A DNA stretch of 64,000 bases from Microthrixaceae bacterium (GTDB lineage: Bacteria > Actinomycetota > Acidimicrobiia > Acidimicrobiales > Microtrichaceae). The notes beneath the pieces are model-generated. The model saw only the letters and a program-made list of their open reading frames with translations, was not told the DNA's origin and did no database searches. The stretch lies in contig JACJWI010000001.1 in the NCBI GenBank assembly GCA_020637215.1, forward strand, positions 124,001-188,000, written 5' to 3'. Below are positions 43,686 to 52,374 of this stretch, piece by piece. Each line of letters begins with the position of its first letter. Positions within the stretch are counted from its first letter, which is position 1. Both the position numbers and the translations under genes were made by a program.

Positions 43686-44621
43686 TCAGACGCTCGACCG
43701 GTCGACCGGAGCGCGCAGCGGCGCACCGGTGACCGGGTCGCGGTGGATGACCCGGCTGCTGCGCTGCTCGTCGCGGTACCAGCGGAACCAGATCACCGCG
43801 ATCACCGTCCAGATCAGCGGCAGGTTGCCGACCTTCATGAGCACACCCGCAACCTGCTGGTCGTTCAGGGCGTTGATGCCGGCCAACCGGGGCGCGAGCT
43901 CGTAGGTGCTGTACAGCGGTTGCGACGAGAAGGTCAGGAACCCGCCGGGGATCATCGGCATGAGGGCCGCCGCCGCGAACAGGTAGAGGATCTTCACCCC
44001 CGCGGAGTGGGCCCGGGCCTCGGGCAGCGGGCTGATGATCGGGGTCCAGAGGATGAAGCCGGACACCAGCCAGATCATGTCGAGGGCGAACGACCCGAAC
44101 TGCGTGGCCCGCAGTGCATCGACCGCGATCGGCGAGTGGGTCGAGATCAGGATGACGTTCGAGATGATCGCGGCGACGAGCGGGCGCGCCACGATCCGGT
44201 GCACGCCCTCGAGGTGCAGCTTCTCGATGATCCGGCGACCCATCCACTCGGGCGTGGCCAGCATCAGCATCGGAGCCGCGGCCAGCGTGTAGAGCATGTA
44301 CTGCAGCATGTGGATCGAGCTGAGGTAGCTGGCTCCGAGCGTGCCCACCGGCCAGTCCGACGCCGCCCAGAGGAAGAAGATCCCCAGGGCGAACTGCCAG
44401 GGCCGGCGTCGGTCGCGACGCGCAGTGTCCGATGCGGCCCCGTCCGATGCGGTCCCGCCCGATGTGGTCGCGTCCGCCGCGGGGTCGACGGGCAGGGACC
44501 GGTGTCGGCGAGTCGCCACCACGTACCCGGCGACCAGAGCGCCGCACAGGATCCACACGCCCAGATACGGCCGGGGGGTCCACGACCAGTCCTCGACGAT
44601 GGCCGAGCACCACCACCTCAT
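43686..44621 (-). CDS. ctaG: Cytochrome c oxidase assembly protein, caa3-type CtaG family
   Basis: A 311-residue integral membrane protein with about seven TM helices of the CtaG_caa3 family, which delivers copper or assists assembly of cytochrome oxidase. Features: WSWTPRPYLGVWILCGALVAG at the N-terminus, SSIHMLQYMLYTLAAAPMLML with the conserved His and Met residues, and FGSFALDMIWLVSGFILW. A low-complexity Asp/Ala/Ser segment at about 42-70 is cytosolic. It lies 121 bp downstream of the PCuAC and Sco genes on the same strand, which supports a copper-delivery role. The symbol refers to the Bacillus-type CtaG, not the Cox11-type. Confidence 0.85.
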   Translation of the reverse strand: MRWWCSAIVEDWSWTPRPYLGVWILCGALVAGYVVATRRHRSLPVDPAADATTSGGTASDGAASDTARRDRRRPWQFALGIFFLWAASDWPVGTLGASYLSSIHMLQYMLYTLAAAPMLMLATPEWMGRRIIEKLHLEGVHRIVARPLVAAIISNVILISTHSPIAVDALRATQFGSFALDMIWLVSGFILWTPIISPLPEARAHSAGVKILYLFAAAALMPMIPGGFLTFSSQPLYSTYELAPRLAGINALNDQQVAGVLMKVGNLPLIWTVIAVIWFRWYRDEQRSSRVIHRDPVTGAPLRAPVDRSSV

Positions 44622-44742
44622 GGCGTCATGCTCCCACGCCCGGCGCGGCGGCCACCAGCCACCGATACGGGTCGCTGGTCACGTCCCGCGGCGCCGGACG
44701 CGGTGCGATCCCGACCGGGCGGGTGTTCGGGGGTCGTCGTCA

Positions 44743-45255
44743 TCATCGACGCATCAGGTCCGGGATGCGGGCGACGTTGACCACCTCGGCTCGGATCGAG
44801 ACCGGCGGTGCGTGCTCGAACCCGAGCTGCAGCTCGACGGTGTCGCCGGAGGACAGCGGTGAACCCAGCCCTTCGAGCATCAGGTGCGCGCCCCCCGGGC
44901 GGAACACGAGCGGGTCGTCGCGCTCGATCGGGAGCGGGAACCCGCCGCCGGGCGAGCCGTTCACAGATCCGGAGGCGCTCATCGATCCCATCGGGGTCAC
45001 CGCTGCGGCGACCGGGCTGCTGACCGACACCAGGGCGTCGTCGGCTCCCCGGTTGCGGATCTCCAGGTAGGCCGCGGCGGAGGTCGTGCCGTGGGTGCCG
45101 ACGAAGGCGGCGCTCACCTCCAGCGACCCGGTCCGGGTCCCGCCCGTGGCGCCCTGCCCGGACGGCTCCCTCGTGTCGGTCCCGCACCCGACGGCCACGC
45201 CCACCGTCGCGACCGCCACGACGGCGCTGATGATCACCCGGAGCCGGGAGCTCAC
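44743..45255 (-). CDS. PCuAC-family copper chaperone-like lipoprotein
   Basis: A 170-residue exported protein. The signal peptide ends VGVAVGC (lipobox Cys at about residue 24). The cupredoxin-like PCuAC domain contains AAYLEIRNRGADDALVSVSSP and the C-terminal FRPGGAHLMLEGLG, which holds the His and Met of the copper site. The upstream ligand His of the usual H-x-M motif is replaced (VTPMGSM), so the site may be incomplete or use a different ligand. GTG 45255 overlaps the Sco stop by four bases. It should deliver Cu(I) to the CuA centre of cytochrome oxidase together with Sco. Confidence 0.82.
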   Translation of the reverse strand: MSSRLRVIISAVVAVATVGVAVGCGTDTREPSGQGATGGTRTGSLEVSAAFVGTHGTTSAAAYLEIRNRGADDALVSVSSPVAAAVTPMGSMSASGSVNGSPGGGFPLPIERDDPLVFRPGGAHLMLEGLGSPLSSGDTVELQLGFEHAPPVSIRAEVVNVARIPDLMRR

Positions 45256-45989
45256 CGGGAGGCCGGGGTGGGAACGTCTCCGCCGAGCAGTCGGGGGAGG
45301 TCCCGGGTCCAGTCGCTCTGGCGAGTACCGAACGGGTACACGATCCGTGCCTGTCCGTCGGGGCCGTAGACGATCATCTGGGTCGCGTGCCCGACGGTCC
45401 CGTTGGATCCCGTCTCGGCCGCCGTCCCCTCCTCGGCCGGGGGGACCTTGGCCGCCTCCTGCGCGGCCACGATCTGATCCGTCGTACCGGTCAGGCCGAT
45501 GAACCGGTTGTCGAATCCGTCGAGGAAGTCCCGGATCGTCGTCGGGGTGTCACGGTCGGGGTCGACGGTGACGAACACGACGTCGAACTGGTCGCGGACC
45601 GCCGGGCCGAGGGTCTCGAGCGCGGTGTTCAGGGTGCCCAGGTTGATCGGGCAGATGTCGGGGCAGCTGGTGTATCCGAAGAAGAGGATCGTCCAGCGCC
45701 CTTCGGTGCGGGCCTGGAGGTCGAACGGCTTGCCGTCGGTGCCGGTCAGCACGAACTCGGGCTTGGGCTGGGCCTCGGGCAGGATCTGACCCGCCCAGGG
45801 CTTCTCGGACGTTCCCCTGGTCGCCGCCACGAGACCGATGCCCAGCACGGCCACGGCACCGAGGGCGATCAGGATCATCTGGAGTCCGGGCCGGCGACGG
45901 TGGCCACCGTCGCCGGTGGTGGTGGGCGGCGTGGAGCCGTGATCCGGGCCGGAATCGGACGGGGCGTCGTCGTGGACCGGTGCTGCCAT
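45252..45989 (-). CDS. SCO1/SenC family copper-dependent oxidase assembly protein
   Basis: A 245-residue membrane-anchored thioredoxin-fold protein. A Pro/Asp-rich cytosolic N-terminus is followed by one TM helix (MILIALGAVAVLGIGLVAA, about 38-57). The copper site CPDIC is in FGYTSCPDICPINLG (CxxxC) and the distant His ligand in GTVGHATQMIVYG. A DPDRDTP motif is typical of the family. It would metallate CuA of cytochrome oxidase. First gene of the Sco-PCuAC(-CtaG) set. ATG 45989 is preceded at nine bases by TACCGT. Confidence 0.92.
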   Translation of the reverse strand: MAAPVHDDAPSDSGPDHGSTPPTTTGDGGHRRRPGLQMILIALGAVAVLGIGLVAATRGTSEKPWAGQILPEAQPKPEFVLTGTDGKPFDLQARTEGRWTILFFGYTSCPDICPINLGTLNTALETLGPAVRDQFDVVFVTVDPDRDTPTTIRDFLDGFDNRFIGLTGTTDQIVAAQEAAKVPPAEEGTAAETGSNGTVGHATQMIVYGPDGQARIVYPFGTRQSDWTRDLPRLLGGDVPTPASR

Positions 45990-45998
45990 GGCTCCGTG

Positions 45999-46004
45999 AC
46001 GGTA
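45999..46004 (-). promoter_or_regulatory. -10 hexamer TACCGT of the Sco gene
   Basis: Minus-strand TACCGT ends nine bases before ATG 45989. Confidence 0.5.
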
Positions 46005-46059
46005 CCAGTGCGTCCCCCCGCTGCGGCAGTCGCCCCTGGGCGCCCGGCGGGCGTACCGG

Positions 46060-46065
46060 TACAGT
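46060..46065 (+). promoter_or_regulatory. -10 hexamer TACAGT of the GH5 gene
   Basis: TACAGT ends eight bases before ATG 46074. Confidence 0.55.
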
Positions 46066-46073
46066 TCACCGCC

Positions 46074-47648
46074 ATGGCGGAGCTGGTGGATCAGGAGGGT
46101 TCGGTTCGGGCGCGGTCGGTGACCGGGAGCCGGTCGCCGCGGCTCCGGCGGCGGGCGGTCCGACGCGTGGTCGCCGGGCTCACCGTGCTCGGTTCGGTCG
46201 CGGTCGTCGCCGTCGCCTGCGCCACGCCTCCGGACCTGGTGGCGTTGGCCGACCCGGGCGGGCCGGTCACCGTGGCCGCTCCCGATGTGATCGGACCCAT
46301 GCGGGTGCGGGGCGGGGACCTCATCGACGGCGCCGGTCGCACTGTGCTGATGCACGGGGTCAACTCGGTGGCCAAGTGGGAGCCGTGGGTCACCCCTGTC
46401 GACGCCCCGGACGGGTTCGGCCGCGACACCCTCGGCCCCGACGACCTGGCCGCGCTGGATCGCGACGGCTACAACGCCGTCCGCCTGGGCGTCTGGCCGG
46501 CGGCTCTCATGCCGGCTCCCGGCCAGGTCGACCAGGAGTACCTCGACCGGGTCGCCGTCACCGTCGACGCTCTGTCCGAGCACGGCATCTGGGTTCTGCT
46601 CGACCTGCACCAGGACGTCTTCCACGGCATGCCGGAGTGGGCCACGACGCCGGCCGCCGCTGCCCTGAGCGCGGAGGCCGACCCGGGCCTCGCCGCGGCG
46701 ATCGGGTGGTCGGCCGCGTACTTCTCACCCCGTTCCCTGAAGCAGTGGGACGACTGGTGGGCCAACGCCGAGGTCGCTCCCGGACTGGGCGTGGTCGACG
46801 CCTACGCCCAGGGGGCGGCCGCTCTGGCCGACCGCTTCGACTCCGACCCCGCGGTCATCGGCCTCGAGTTGATCAACGAGCCCTTCCCGGGCAGTCCGGC
46901 GCTGCAGTGCCTGATCGGCGACTGCCCCGATCTCGATGCGACCGTCGGCGCCCGCAACGCCCAGATCTCGGCGGCCATCCGGGCCTCGGCACCCGAGATG
47001 CCCCTGTGGTGGGAGCAGGAGACCCTGTTCCCCAACTTCACCGACGCCACACCGCCTCAGCCGGACGTGCCCCCGACCGCGGACGGCCGACAGGTCGTCT
47101 CGTCGTTCCACATCTACTGCCTCGGCACCGACTCGGGGAAGCCGGAGCTGCCCGATCCGACCTCGCAGGCCTACTGCGACGCCCAGATCTCCCAGGGGGT
47201 GAACCGGGGCTTGATCGTCGGCCGGTCCTGGGGCGCCCCGGCGGTGATGACCGAGTTCGGCGCATCCAACAGCCCGCTGAACTCCACGCTCACCACCCGG
47301 ATGGCCGACGAGCAGCTCTTCTCGTGGTTCCACTGGCACCACGGGACCTATCCCTCGGTGGTCGAGAGCCAACTGGTCCGCACCTACGCCCAGGCGACCG
47401 CGGGGACGCCGCTCGAGCAGCGCTTCGAGCCGTCCACCGGTTCGTTCACCTTCCGCTACCGACCCGATCCGTCGGTCGAGGCACCGACGTCGATCGTCGT
47501 GCCCCAACGTGTCTACCCCGACGGCTACCGGGTCGAGGTGTCCGGCGGGACCGTGACATCGGCGCCGAACTCGGGCCGACTGACGGTGCTGGCCGACGGC
47601 ATCGGCGAGGTCATGGTGCGGGTGACCCGCTCGGCCGACGGGGTCTGA
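46074..47648 (+). CDS. GH5 glycoside hydrolase, endoglycoceramidase-like, secreted
   Basis: A 524-residue exported enzyme. A long basic N-terminus is followed by a hydrophobic segment ending VVAVACATPPD, which contains a lipobox-like Cys. The GH5 TIM barrel has GVNSVAKWEPW, YNAVRLGVWPAALMP, WVLLDLHQDVFHG, IGLELINEPFPG (acid/base Glu) and VMTEFGASN (nucleophile Glu). A C-terminal beta domain starts near EQRFEPSTGSFTFRY. This layout, and the DLHQD motif, match endoglycoceramidases (EGCase), which release the glycan from glycosphingolipids. A related beta-glycosidase acting on other glycolipids is possible. The start ATG follows a TACAGT hexamer, leaderless type. Confidence 0.82.
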   Translation: MAELVDQEGSVRARSVTGSRSPRLRRRAVRRVVAGLTVLGSVAVVAVACATPPDLVALADPGGPVTVAAPDVIGPMRVRGGDLIDGAGRTVLMHGVNSVAKWEPWVTPVDAPDGFGRDTLGPDDLAALDRDGYNAVRLGVWPAALMPAPGQVDQEYLDRVAVTVDALSEHGIWVLLDLHQDVFHGMPEWATTPAAAALSAEADPGLAAAIGWSAAYFSPRSLKQWDDWWANAEVAPGLGVVDAYAQGAAALADRFDSDPAVIGLELINEPFPGSPALQCLIGDCPDLDATVGARNAQISAAIRASAPEMPLWWEQETLFPNFTDATPPQPDVPPTADGRQVVSSFHIYCLGTDSGKPELPDPTSQAYCDAQISQGVNRGLIVGRSWGAPAVMTEFGASNSPLNSTLTTRMADEQLFSWFHWHHGTYPSVVESQLVRTYAQATAGTPLEQRFEPSTGSFTFRYRPDPSVEAPTSIVVPQRVYPDGYRVEVSGGTVTSAPNSGRLTVLADGIGEVMVRVTRSADGV

Positions 47649-47703
47649 CCGACCCGGTCGGACATACGCCGGACGGGATCCGCTCAGCCCGTCCGGTCAC
47701 CGT

Positions 47704-47709
47704 TACGAT
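47704..47709 (+). promoter_or_regulatory. -10 hexamer TACGAT of the cyclase gene
   Basis: TACGAT ends seven bases before ATG 47717. Confidence 0.55.
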
Positions 47710-47716
47710 CGCCGGG

Positions 47717-48919
47717 ATGAGTGGGCCCCGCGACCTCGCCGACCTCGCCGCCGCGGTCGGGCTGGAGCCGGCGAGGCACCGCCGGGCCGACGTCGAGTCG
47801 CTGGTCGGGATCCCCCACACCGACATGCTGCGCTGGTGGCGGGCGATCGGCTTCGCCGAGGTCCCCGAGGAGGAGGTCGCCTTCGGCGACGACGACATCC
47901 GCATGGCCGTCGCTCTCGGCGCCCTCCTCGGCGGCGGCGCCGTCGACGACCGCGACGTCCTGCGCCTCGCCCGGGTCCTCGGTTCGTCGTTCTCCCGGAT
48001 CGCCGAGGCGCAGGTGGCGCTCCTCACCGACGCGGCCCGAGCCGGGCGCGCCGATGACGGGTCACTCCCTCCGGACGTGCTCGACATCGCCACCGCGCTG
48101 CACGATGCCGAGCTGCTCGACCTGCTCGAGCAGTCGATCGTCTACGTGTGGCGCCGTCACCTGCTCGCCGCTCTCGGCCGGCGACTCCGCGTTGAGGAGG
48201 ACGCCGCGGCGGAGATCCGATCCGGCACCGTTGCCGGGTCGAGCTCCGAGGGGGTCGAGGGCGATGGCGAGGTCGACGCACCCGACCCGCTCGACGACGA
48301 TCACGGTCCGTCCGCGACGACGGTCGGCTTCGTCGACATCGCGGGGTTCGCCAAGATGACCCGTCGGATCGACGTCGACGACCTGGCCGAGGTGGTCGAC
48401 GCGTTCGAGGCCGCGGCGCTGGAGGTCATCGCTGAGCACCACGGCCGGGTCGTCAAGTTCATCGGCGACGCGGTCATGTACGTGGCCCGCGACCTGCCGT
48501 CAGGGGTCCGCATCGGCCTCGAGCTCCAGGGTCGTGCCGCCGCGGCCGAGCTCCCCGTCGAGCTGCACTGCGGTGTGGCCCACGGTCCGACGATCACCAT
48601 GGGCGGCGACGTCTTCGGACCGGCGGTGAACCTCGCCAGCCGGTTGACCGGGGTGGCTCGACGGGGCACGGTCGTGATCCCCCGTGAGTGTGCTCGGGAG
48701 CTGGCCGACTCCCCCGACCTGCAGGTCCGCTCCGTGAGGCGCCTCCACGACCTGAAGGGGATCGGCCGGACCAGGTTGTCGACGGTGCGCTGGGCTGACC
48801 GTCCCGAGACCGAGCAGCCCGCTTCCTCGGCGGAGATCGACAGCGTCGGCAACGGCGGCGAAGCCATCGGGGGGGTCGCCGCGGCCGGCGACGCCGGTGG
48901 GCCGACTGACGGCGGGTGA
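47717..48919 (+). CDS. Class III adenylyl cyclase, Rv1264-like
   Basis: A 400-residue soluble cyclase making cAMP. An all-helical N-terminal domain (about 1-160) resembles the autoinhibitory, pH-responsive domain of mycobacterial Rv1264. An acidic linker follows (about 160-198), then the cyclase homology domain. All catalytic residues are visible: metal Asp207 (FVDIAGF) and Asp251 (IGDAVM), adenine-specifying Lys247 and Asp298 (DVFG), and transition-state Asn305 and Arg309 (VNLASR). It should therefore work as a homodimer on ATP. The tail after 380 is Ser/Gly-rich. It lies 68 bp downstream of the GH5 gene with its own promoter. Confidence 0.88.
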   Translation: MSGPRDLADLAAAVGLEPARHRRADVESLVGIPHTDMLRWWRAIGFAEVPEEEVAFGDDDIRMAVALGALLGGGAVDDRDVLRLARVLGSSFSRIAEAQVALLTDAARAGRADDGSLPPDVLDIATALHDAELLDLLEQSIVYVWRRHLLAALGRRLRVEEDAAAEIRSGTVAGSSSEGVEGDGEVDAPDPLDDDHGPSATTVGFVDIAGFAKMTRRIDVDDLAEVVDAFEAAALEVIAEHHGRVVKFIGDAVMYVARDLPSGVRIGLELQGRAAAAELPVELHCGVAHGPTITMGGDVFGPAVNLASRLTGVARRGTVVIPRECARELADSPDLQVRSVRRLHDLKGIGRTRLSTVRWADRPETEQPASSAEIDSVGNGGEAIGGVAAAGDAGGPTDGG

Positions 48920-48959
48920 GCGCCCGGTCCCCGTCTCGACGGACGCCTGGCCCGAGGTC

Positions 48960-48965
48960 CAGACT
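48960..48965 (+). promoter_or_regulatory. -10-like hexamer CAGACT of the exporter permease
   Basis: CAGACT ends seven bases before ATG 48973, matching the layout at the LCP gene. Confidence 0.4.
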
Positions 48966-48972
48966 GCCGGTG

Positions 48973-50631
48973 ATGTCGGAAGTCCCCATATCGTCGGCCG
49001 GACCGACCGACGAGGCATCGTTGCGGCCCCTCGACGAACCGGCGATGCGTCAGGCCGTCGTCGACATGCGACGTCGTCGTCAGCGACGACGTCTGGGCAA
49101 CCACGAGTGGGGTGAGCTCGCCTATCGGGTCTACACGACCACGTTGGCCGCCATCGTCGCGGTGGTGTTCGCGTCGGGCCTGATCGGCGACGACCGTCTC
49201 GACGCCTCGGCCCGGGCCGACTTCCTTCGCCAGGCGCCCGCCTGGTTCGGGCTCGGCGCCGCGGTGGTCGTGCTCATCGGCATCCGCTCCGGCGCCCGTG
49301 GGGGTCCTCTGGCCCTGGAGCGCCAGGACGTCCATCACCTGCTCCTGGCTCCGGTGGATCGGGCCTTCGTCCTGCGACGCCCTGCCGTCGGGCTGCTGAG
49401 CTACGCCTGTCTCGGAGGCGCGATCCTGACCGGCTTGGGTGCAGGTCTGTTCGACCAACGGCTGGGCGGCGCGTCGCTGCCGTGGTTCGCGTGCGGAGCG
49501 CTCTTCGGCGCCACGCTCGCCGCGCTGGCGATCGGCGCCGGGCTCCTCACCTCGTCGCGGCTGACGTCGCGCTGGGTGCCCCTGGGAATCGGTTGGGCGC
49601 TCGTGCTGTGGGCTCTGGGGGACGCCACCGGGTACGCGCCCACCGCGCCGACGACCTGGCTCGGCTCGATCGTGGTGTGGCCGCTCAGCGTCGACCTGCT
49701 CGGGCTGGTGCCCATCGGCGTGGCGGTCGCCCTGCCGTTGATCGGCCTGCTCACCATCGGCGGGTTGTCGGTCGAGGCGGCGACCCGTCGGACCGCGCTG
49801 GTGGGCCAGCTCCGCTTCGCCGTCACCCAGCAGGACCTCCGCACGGTGGTCCTGCTGCGACGCCAGCTCGCCCAGGAGCGTCCACGGACCCGACCGTGGT
49901 TCCCGGCGACTCCGGGGCCGGTCGCTCGTCGGTTCCCGGTCTTCGCCCGTGACATGCGCAGCGTGGCCCGCTGGCCGATCGTCAGGGTCGCCCGCGTGCT
50001 GGTGCTCGGGGCATCGATCGGGGTGGTCGCCCGGGCGACGTGGGCGGGGACCACTCCTCTGGTGCTGGTGATGGGCGCTCTCGCCTACGTGGTCGCGCTC
50101 GACGCCATCGAACCGCTCGCCCAGGACGTCGACCACCCCGGTCTGCTGGGTTCGCTGCCCGAGATCGAGGGCATGGTGATGGTCAAGCACCTCGCTCAGC
50201 CGGTATTGGTGATGGTCGGCGTGGGTCTCGTGGCGGTGGGCGCCGCCTATACGGTGTCGCCGGACCCGCTGGTGTGGCAGGTCGGCCTGCCCATGGTGCT
50301 GCCGACGGCCTTCGCCGGAGTGGGGGGAGCCGCGGTCACGGTGGTGTCCGAGGTCGACACCGGCACGGGTGACGACGCGGTGATGCCTCCCGAGGTCGCT
50401 GGGCCCCGACTGCTGTTCCGGACCGTGTGGCCTCCGGCCGTCGCGGTGATCGGCATGCTCCCCCTCCTCGCGGCCCGGGTCGCGTCCGAGGCCGGCAAGG
50501 ATCCCGCGGCCGCGGTGACGACATGGGCGATCCCCGTCGTGGTCCTGGGGATGCTGATCGTCGGGTGGGTGCGGTTCCGGGCCGACATCCACGAGTCGAT
50601 CGCGACCGCCACCGGAGGTGGCGCCGCGTGA
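48973..50631 (+). CDS. Multi-pass membrane protein, probable ABC exporter permease
   Basis: A 552-residue protein with about 12 predicted TM helices in two groups of roughly six, separated by a cytosolic stretch (about 275-335, Arg-rich with RQLAQERPRTRPW). The pattern matches actinobacterial permeases annotated as DUF6297-type that pair with a single ATPase. It has no clear family consensus I can name beyond that. ATG 48973 is chosen because of its -10; an earlier in-frame ATG at 48916 would overlap the cyclase end. The 3' end carries a 26-bp tandem duplication. The ATPase gene follows 66 bp later. Confidence 0.7.
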   Translation: MSEVPISSAGPTDEASLRPLDEPAMRQAVVDMRRRRQRRRLGNHEWGELAYRVYTTTLAAIVAVVFASGLIGDDRLDASARADFLRQAPAWFGLGAAVVVLIGIRSGARGGPLALERQDVHHLLLAPVDRAFVLRRPAVGLLSYACLGGAILTGLGAGLFDQRLGGASLPWFACGALFGATLAALAIGAGLLTSSRLTSRWVPLGIGWALVLWALGDATGYAPTAPTTWLGSIVVWPLSVDLLGLVPIGVAVALPLIGLLTIGGLSVEAATRRTALVGQLRFAVTQQDLRTVVLLRRQLAQERPRTRPWFPATPGPVARRFPVFARDMRSVARWPIVRVARVLVLGASIGVVARATWAGTTPLVLVMGALAYVVALDAIEPLAQDVDHPGLLGSLPEIEGMVMVKHLAQPVLVMVGVGLVAVGAAYTVSPDPLVWQVGLPMVLPTAFAGVGGAAVTVVSEVDTGTGDDAVMPPEVAGPRLLFRTVWPPAVAVIGMLPLLAARVASEAGKDPAAAVTTWAIPVVVLGMLIVGWVRFRADIHESIATATGGGAA

Positions 50632-50655
50632 CCGCCACCGGAGGTGGTGCCGAAT
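50604..50655 (+). repeat. 26-bp tandem duplication at the permease gene end
   Basis: Two copies of an 18-base core (GACCGCCACCGGAGGTGG at 50604-50621 and 50630-50647), offset 26 bp. The second copy starts inside the permease stop codon. Each contains a CCACC/GGTGG dyad. It could be a replication slip. Confidence 0.6.
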
Positions 50656-50697
50656 GACTGCCCGTTCGATCCCGGCGCCCGGTCAGAGAGGTGAGAG

Positions 50698-51423
50698 GTG
50701 AGTCCCAGGAAGAGCCGACAGCCCGAGATCTCCGAGCCGTCCGCGCTCGAGGTGGTGGGGTTGTCGAAGTTCTACGGCGACGTCGCCGCCCTCGAGGAGA
50801 CCGACCTCGAGGTGCCGTTCGGACAGTCGGTGGTGCTGGTCGGCCACAACGGCTCCGGCAAGTCGACTCTGCTGTCTATGGCGGCGGGCGTCCTGGAGCC
50901 GACCGGCGGCGAGGTCCTGGTGCACGGCGAGCACAACGGGACCCTCTCGGCGCGCGCCGAGCTGTCGTGGCTGCCCGACAACCCCGTCCTCTACGACGAC
51001 CTGAGCCTGTGGGAGCACGTCGAGTTCATCAACCGGATGCACGGCGGAACCGGTGACGATCCCTTCCTGGACGAGCTGCTCGAACGGCTGGGGGTCGATG
51101 ATCGCCGCGATCACCTTCCGTCGCAGTTCAGTCGGGGGTTGCGCCAGAAGTCGGCGATTGCGGTCGCCCTGTGCCGTCCGTTCTCGGTGCTGCTGGTCGA
51201 CGAGCCGTTCGTGGGTCTCGACGCGTCCGGACGACTGGCCCTGCTGGAGCTGCTCGACGAGGCCCGCGCCAACGGCGCGACCGTCGTGGTCGCGACCCAC
51301 GACCCCGACGTGATCGATCGCTTCGAGCGGGGGATCATGCTCGAGAACGGCGAGCTGGTCCACGACGGCCCCGCCCGGGAGCTGCACGACCTGCTCGGGG
51401 CCGACGACCGACGCGCCGGCTGA
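50698..51423 (+). CDS. ABC transporter ATP-binding protein (exporter type)
   Basis: A 241-residue ATPase. Walker [17 protein letters not shown], Walker B VLLVDEPFVGLD and the switch His VVATHDPDV are canonical. The signature reads FSRGLRQKSAIAVAL, the SRGxRQ variant common in ABC-2 type exporters. GTG 50698 is preceded by GAGAGGTGAGAG. It pairs with the 12-TM protein upstream; the cargo is unknown. A strong hairpin overlaps its stop codon. Confidence 0.9.
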   Translation: MSPRKSRQPEISEPSALEVVGLSKFYGDVAALEETDLEVPFGQSVVLVGHNGSGKSTLLSMAAGVLEPTGGEVLVHGEHNGTLSARAELSWLPDNPVLYDDLSLWEHVEFINRMHGGTGDDPFLDELLERLGVDDRRDHLPSQFSRGLRQKSAIAVALCRPFSVLLVDEPFVGLDASGRLALLELLDEARANGATVVVATHDPDVIDRFERGIMLENGELVHDGPARELHDLLGADDRRAG

Positions 51424-51443
51424 CGCCGGCCCCGGCGTCAGCC
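51418..51443. terminator. Bidirectional hairpin terminator
   Basis: Perfect 10-bp stem (51418-51427 and 51434-51443, GGCTGACGCC type) with a six-base loop, overlapping the stops of both convergent genes. Confidence 0.7.
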
Positions 51444-52361
51444 CCGGAACGGAGCGAAGACCTCGGCCAGGGTGTCGATGTGATCCCGGCGTTCGGATCC
51501 TCGACCGAGTGGGGAGTCGGGGACGATCACCTCGTCCACGCCGACCTCGGCCCAGCGGGCCACCGTGTCCGCGATCCGATCGGCCGAGCCCGCCACCGCG
51601 GCGCGGGGCGCGACAGCATCGGTGAACCGGCGGGCGCGTGCATCGTCCTCTGTCGGCAGCAGGAGTGCCTGCGTGCTGCGGCCCACCGATGCGGGGTCCC
51701 GTCCGATCGCCTCGCAGCCCCGGTCGAGGACCGCTGAACGCTCGGCGATCACATCGGGCAGGCCCCACATGTTCCACTCGTCGGCCTGACGGGCGGCGAG
51801 GGCGATCATGCGGTCGCCCTTGCCGCCGACCAGGATCGGGATCCCTCCCGGGCGCCCGGGCCCGGGTTCCGCCTTGGGTTCGCACCTGGCCCCGCTGAGA
51901 CGGAACCACTGCCCGTCGAAGTCAGCGGTCGGCTCCTCGAACAGCCGCCGGACCACCCGCACGTATTCCGAGAACCGGGTCACCCGGTCCCCCACTGCGG
52001 GCAGGTCGATGCCGTACTGGTCGTGCTCGTTGCGCTGCCAGCCCGCTCCGAGTCCGAGCACCAGCCGTCCCGAGCTCAGCCGGTCCGTCGTGATCGCCCA
52101 GTTGGCGACCACTGCCGGGTGGCGGTAGGTGGCGCCGAGGACCAGCGGGCCGATCCGGACCCGCTCGGTGGCCACCGCGAGCGCTGACAGGACCGCGGTC
52201 GACTCGAGGGTCGGGGTCTCCACCGCGCCGAAGCCGGCACCGTCGCCCATGAAGTGGTCCGCGACCCAGACCCCGTCCCACCCGGTGCGATCGGCGTGCC
52301 GAGCGACGTCGAGGACGTCCTCGACCGGTTGCATCAGGTTGGGCCACACGGAGAATCGCAT
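51438..52361 (-). CDS. LLM-class F420-dependent (luciferase-like) oxidoreductase
   Basis: A 307-residue TIM-barrel flavin or F420 oxidoreductase. N-terminal MRFSVWPNLMQPVEDVLDVARHAD, then DGVWVADHFMG, VLGATYRHPAVVANWAITTD and GRLVLGLGAGWQRNEHDQYGI match the LLM F420 family. F420 is likely because of the actinobacterial setting, but FMN cannot be excluded. No F420 biosynthesis gene is in the window. The next gene upstream on this strand, the rRNA methyltransferase, ends 13 bp away, so the two may be co-transcribed. Confidence 0.88.
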   Translation of the reverse strand: MRFSVWPNLMQPVEDVLDVARHADRTGWDGVWVADHFMGDGAGFGAVETPTLESTAVLSALAVATERVRIGPLVLGATYRHPAVVANWAITTDRLSSGRLVLGLGAGWQRNEHDQYGIDLPAVGDRVTRFSEYVRVVRRLFEEPTADFDGQWFRLSGARCEPKAEPGPGRPGGIPILVGGKGDRMIALAARQADEWNMWGLPDVIAERSAVLDRGCEAIGRDPASVGRSTQALLLPTEDDARARRFTDAVAPRAAVAGSADRIADTVARWAEVGVDEVIVPDSPLGRGSERRDHIDTLAEVFAPFRG

Positions 52362-52374
52362 GTCGGGAATCCTG

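Noticed and set aside
48301..50592. 763-codon open frame antisense to the cyclase and permease genes
   Set aside because: Translation is Arg/His/Gln-rich without any fold-like pattern.
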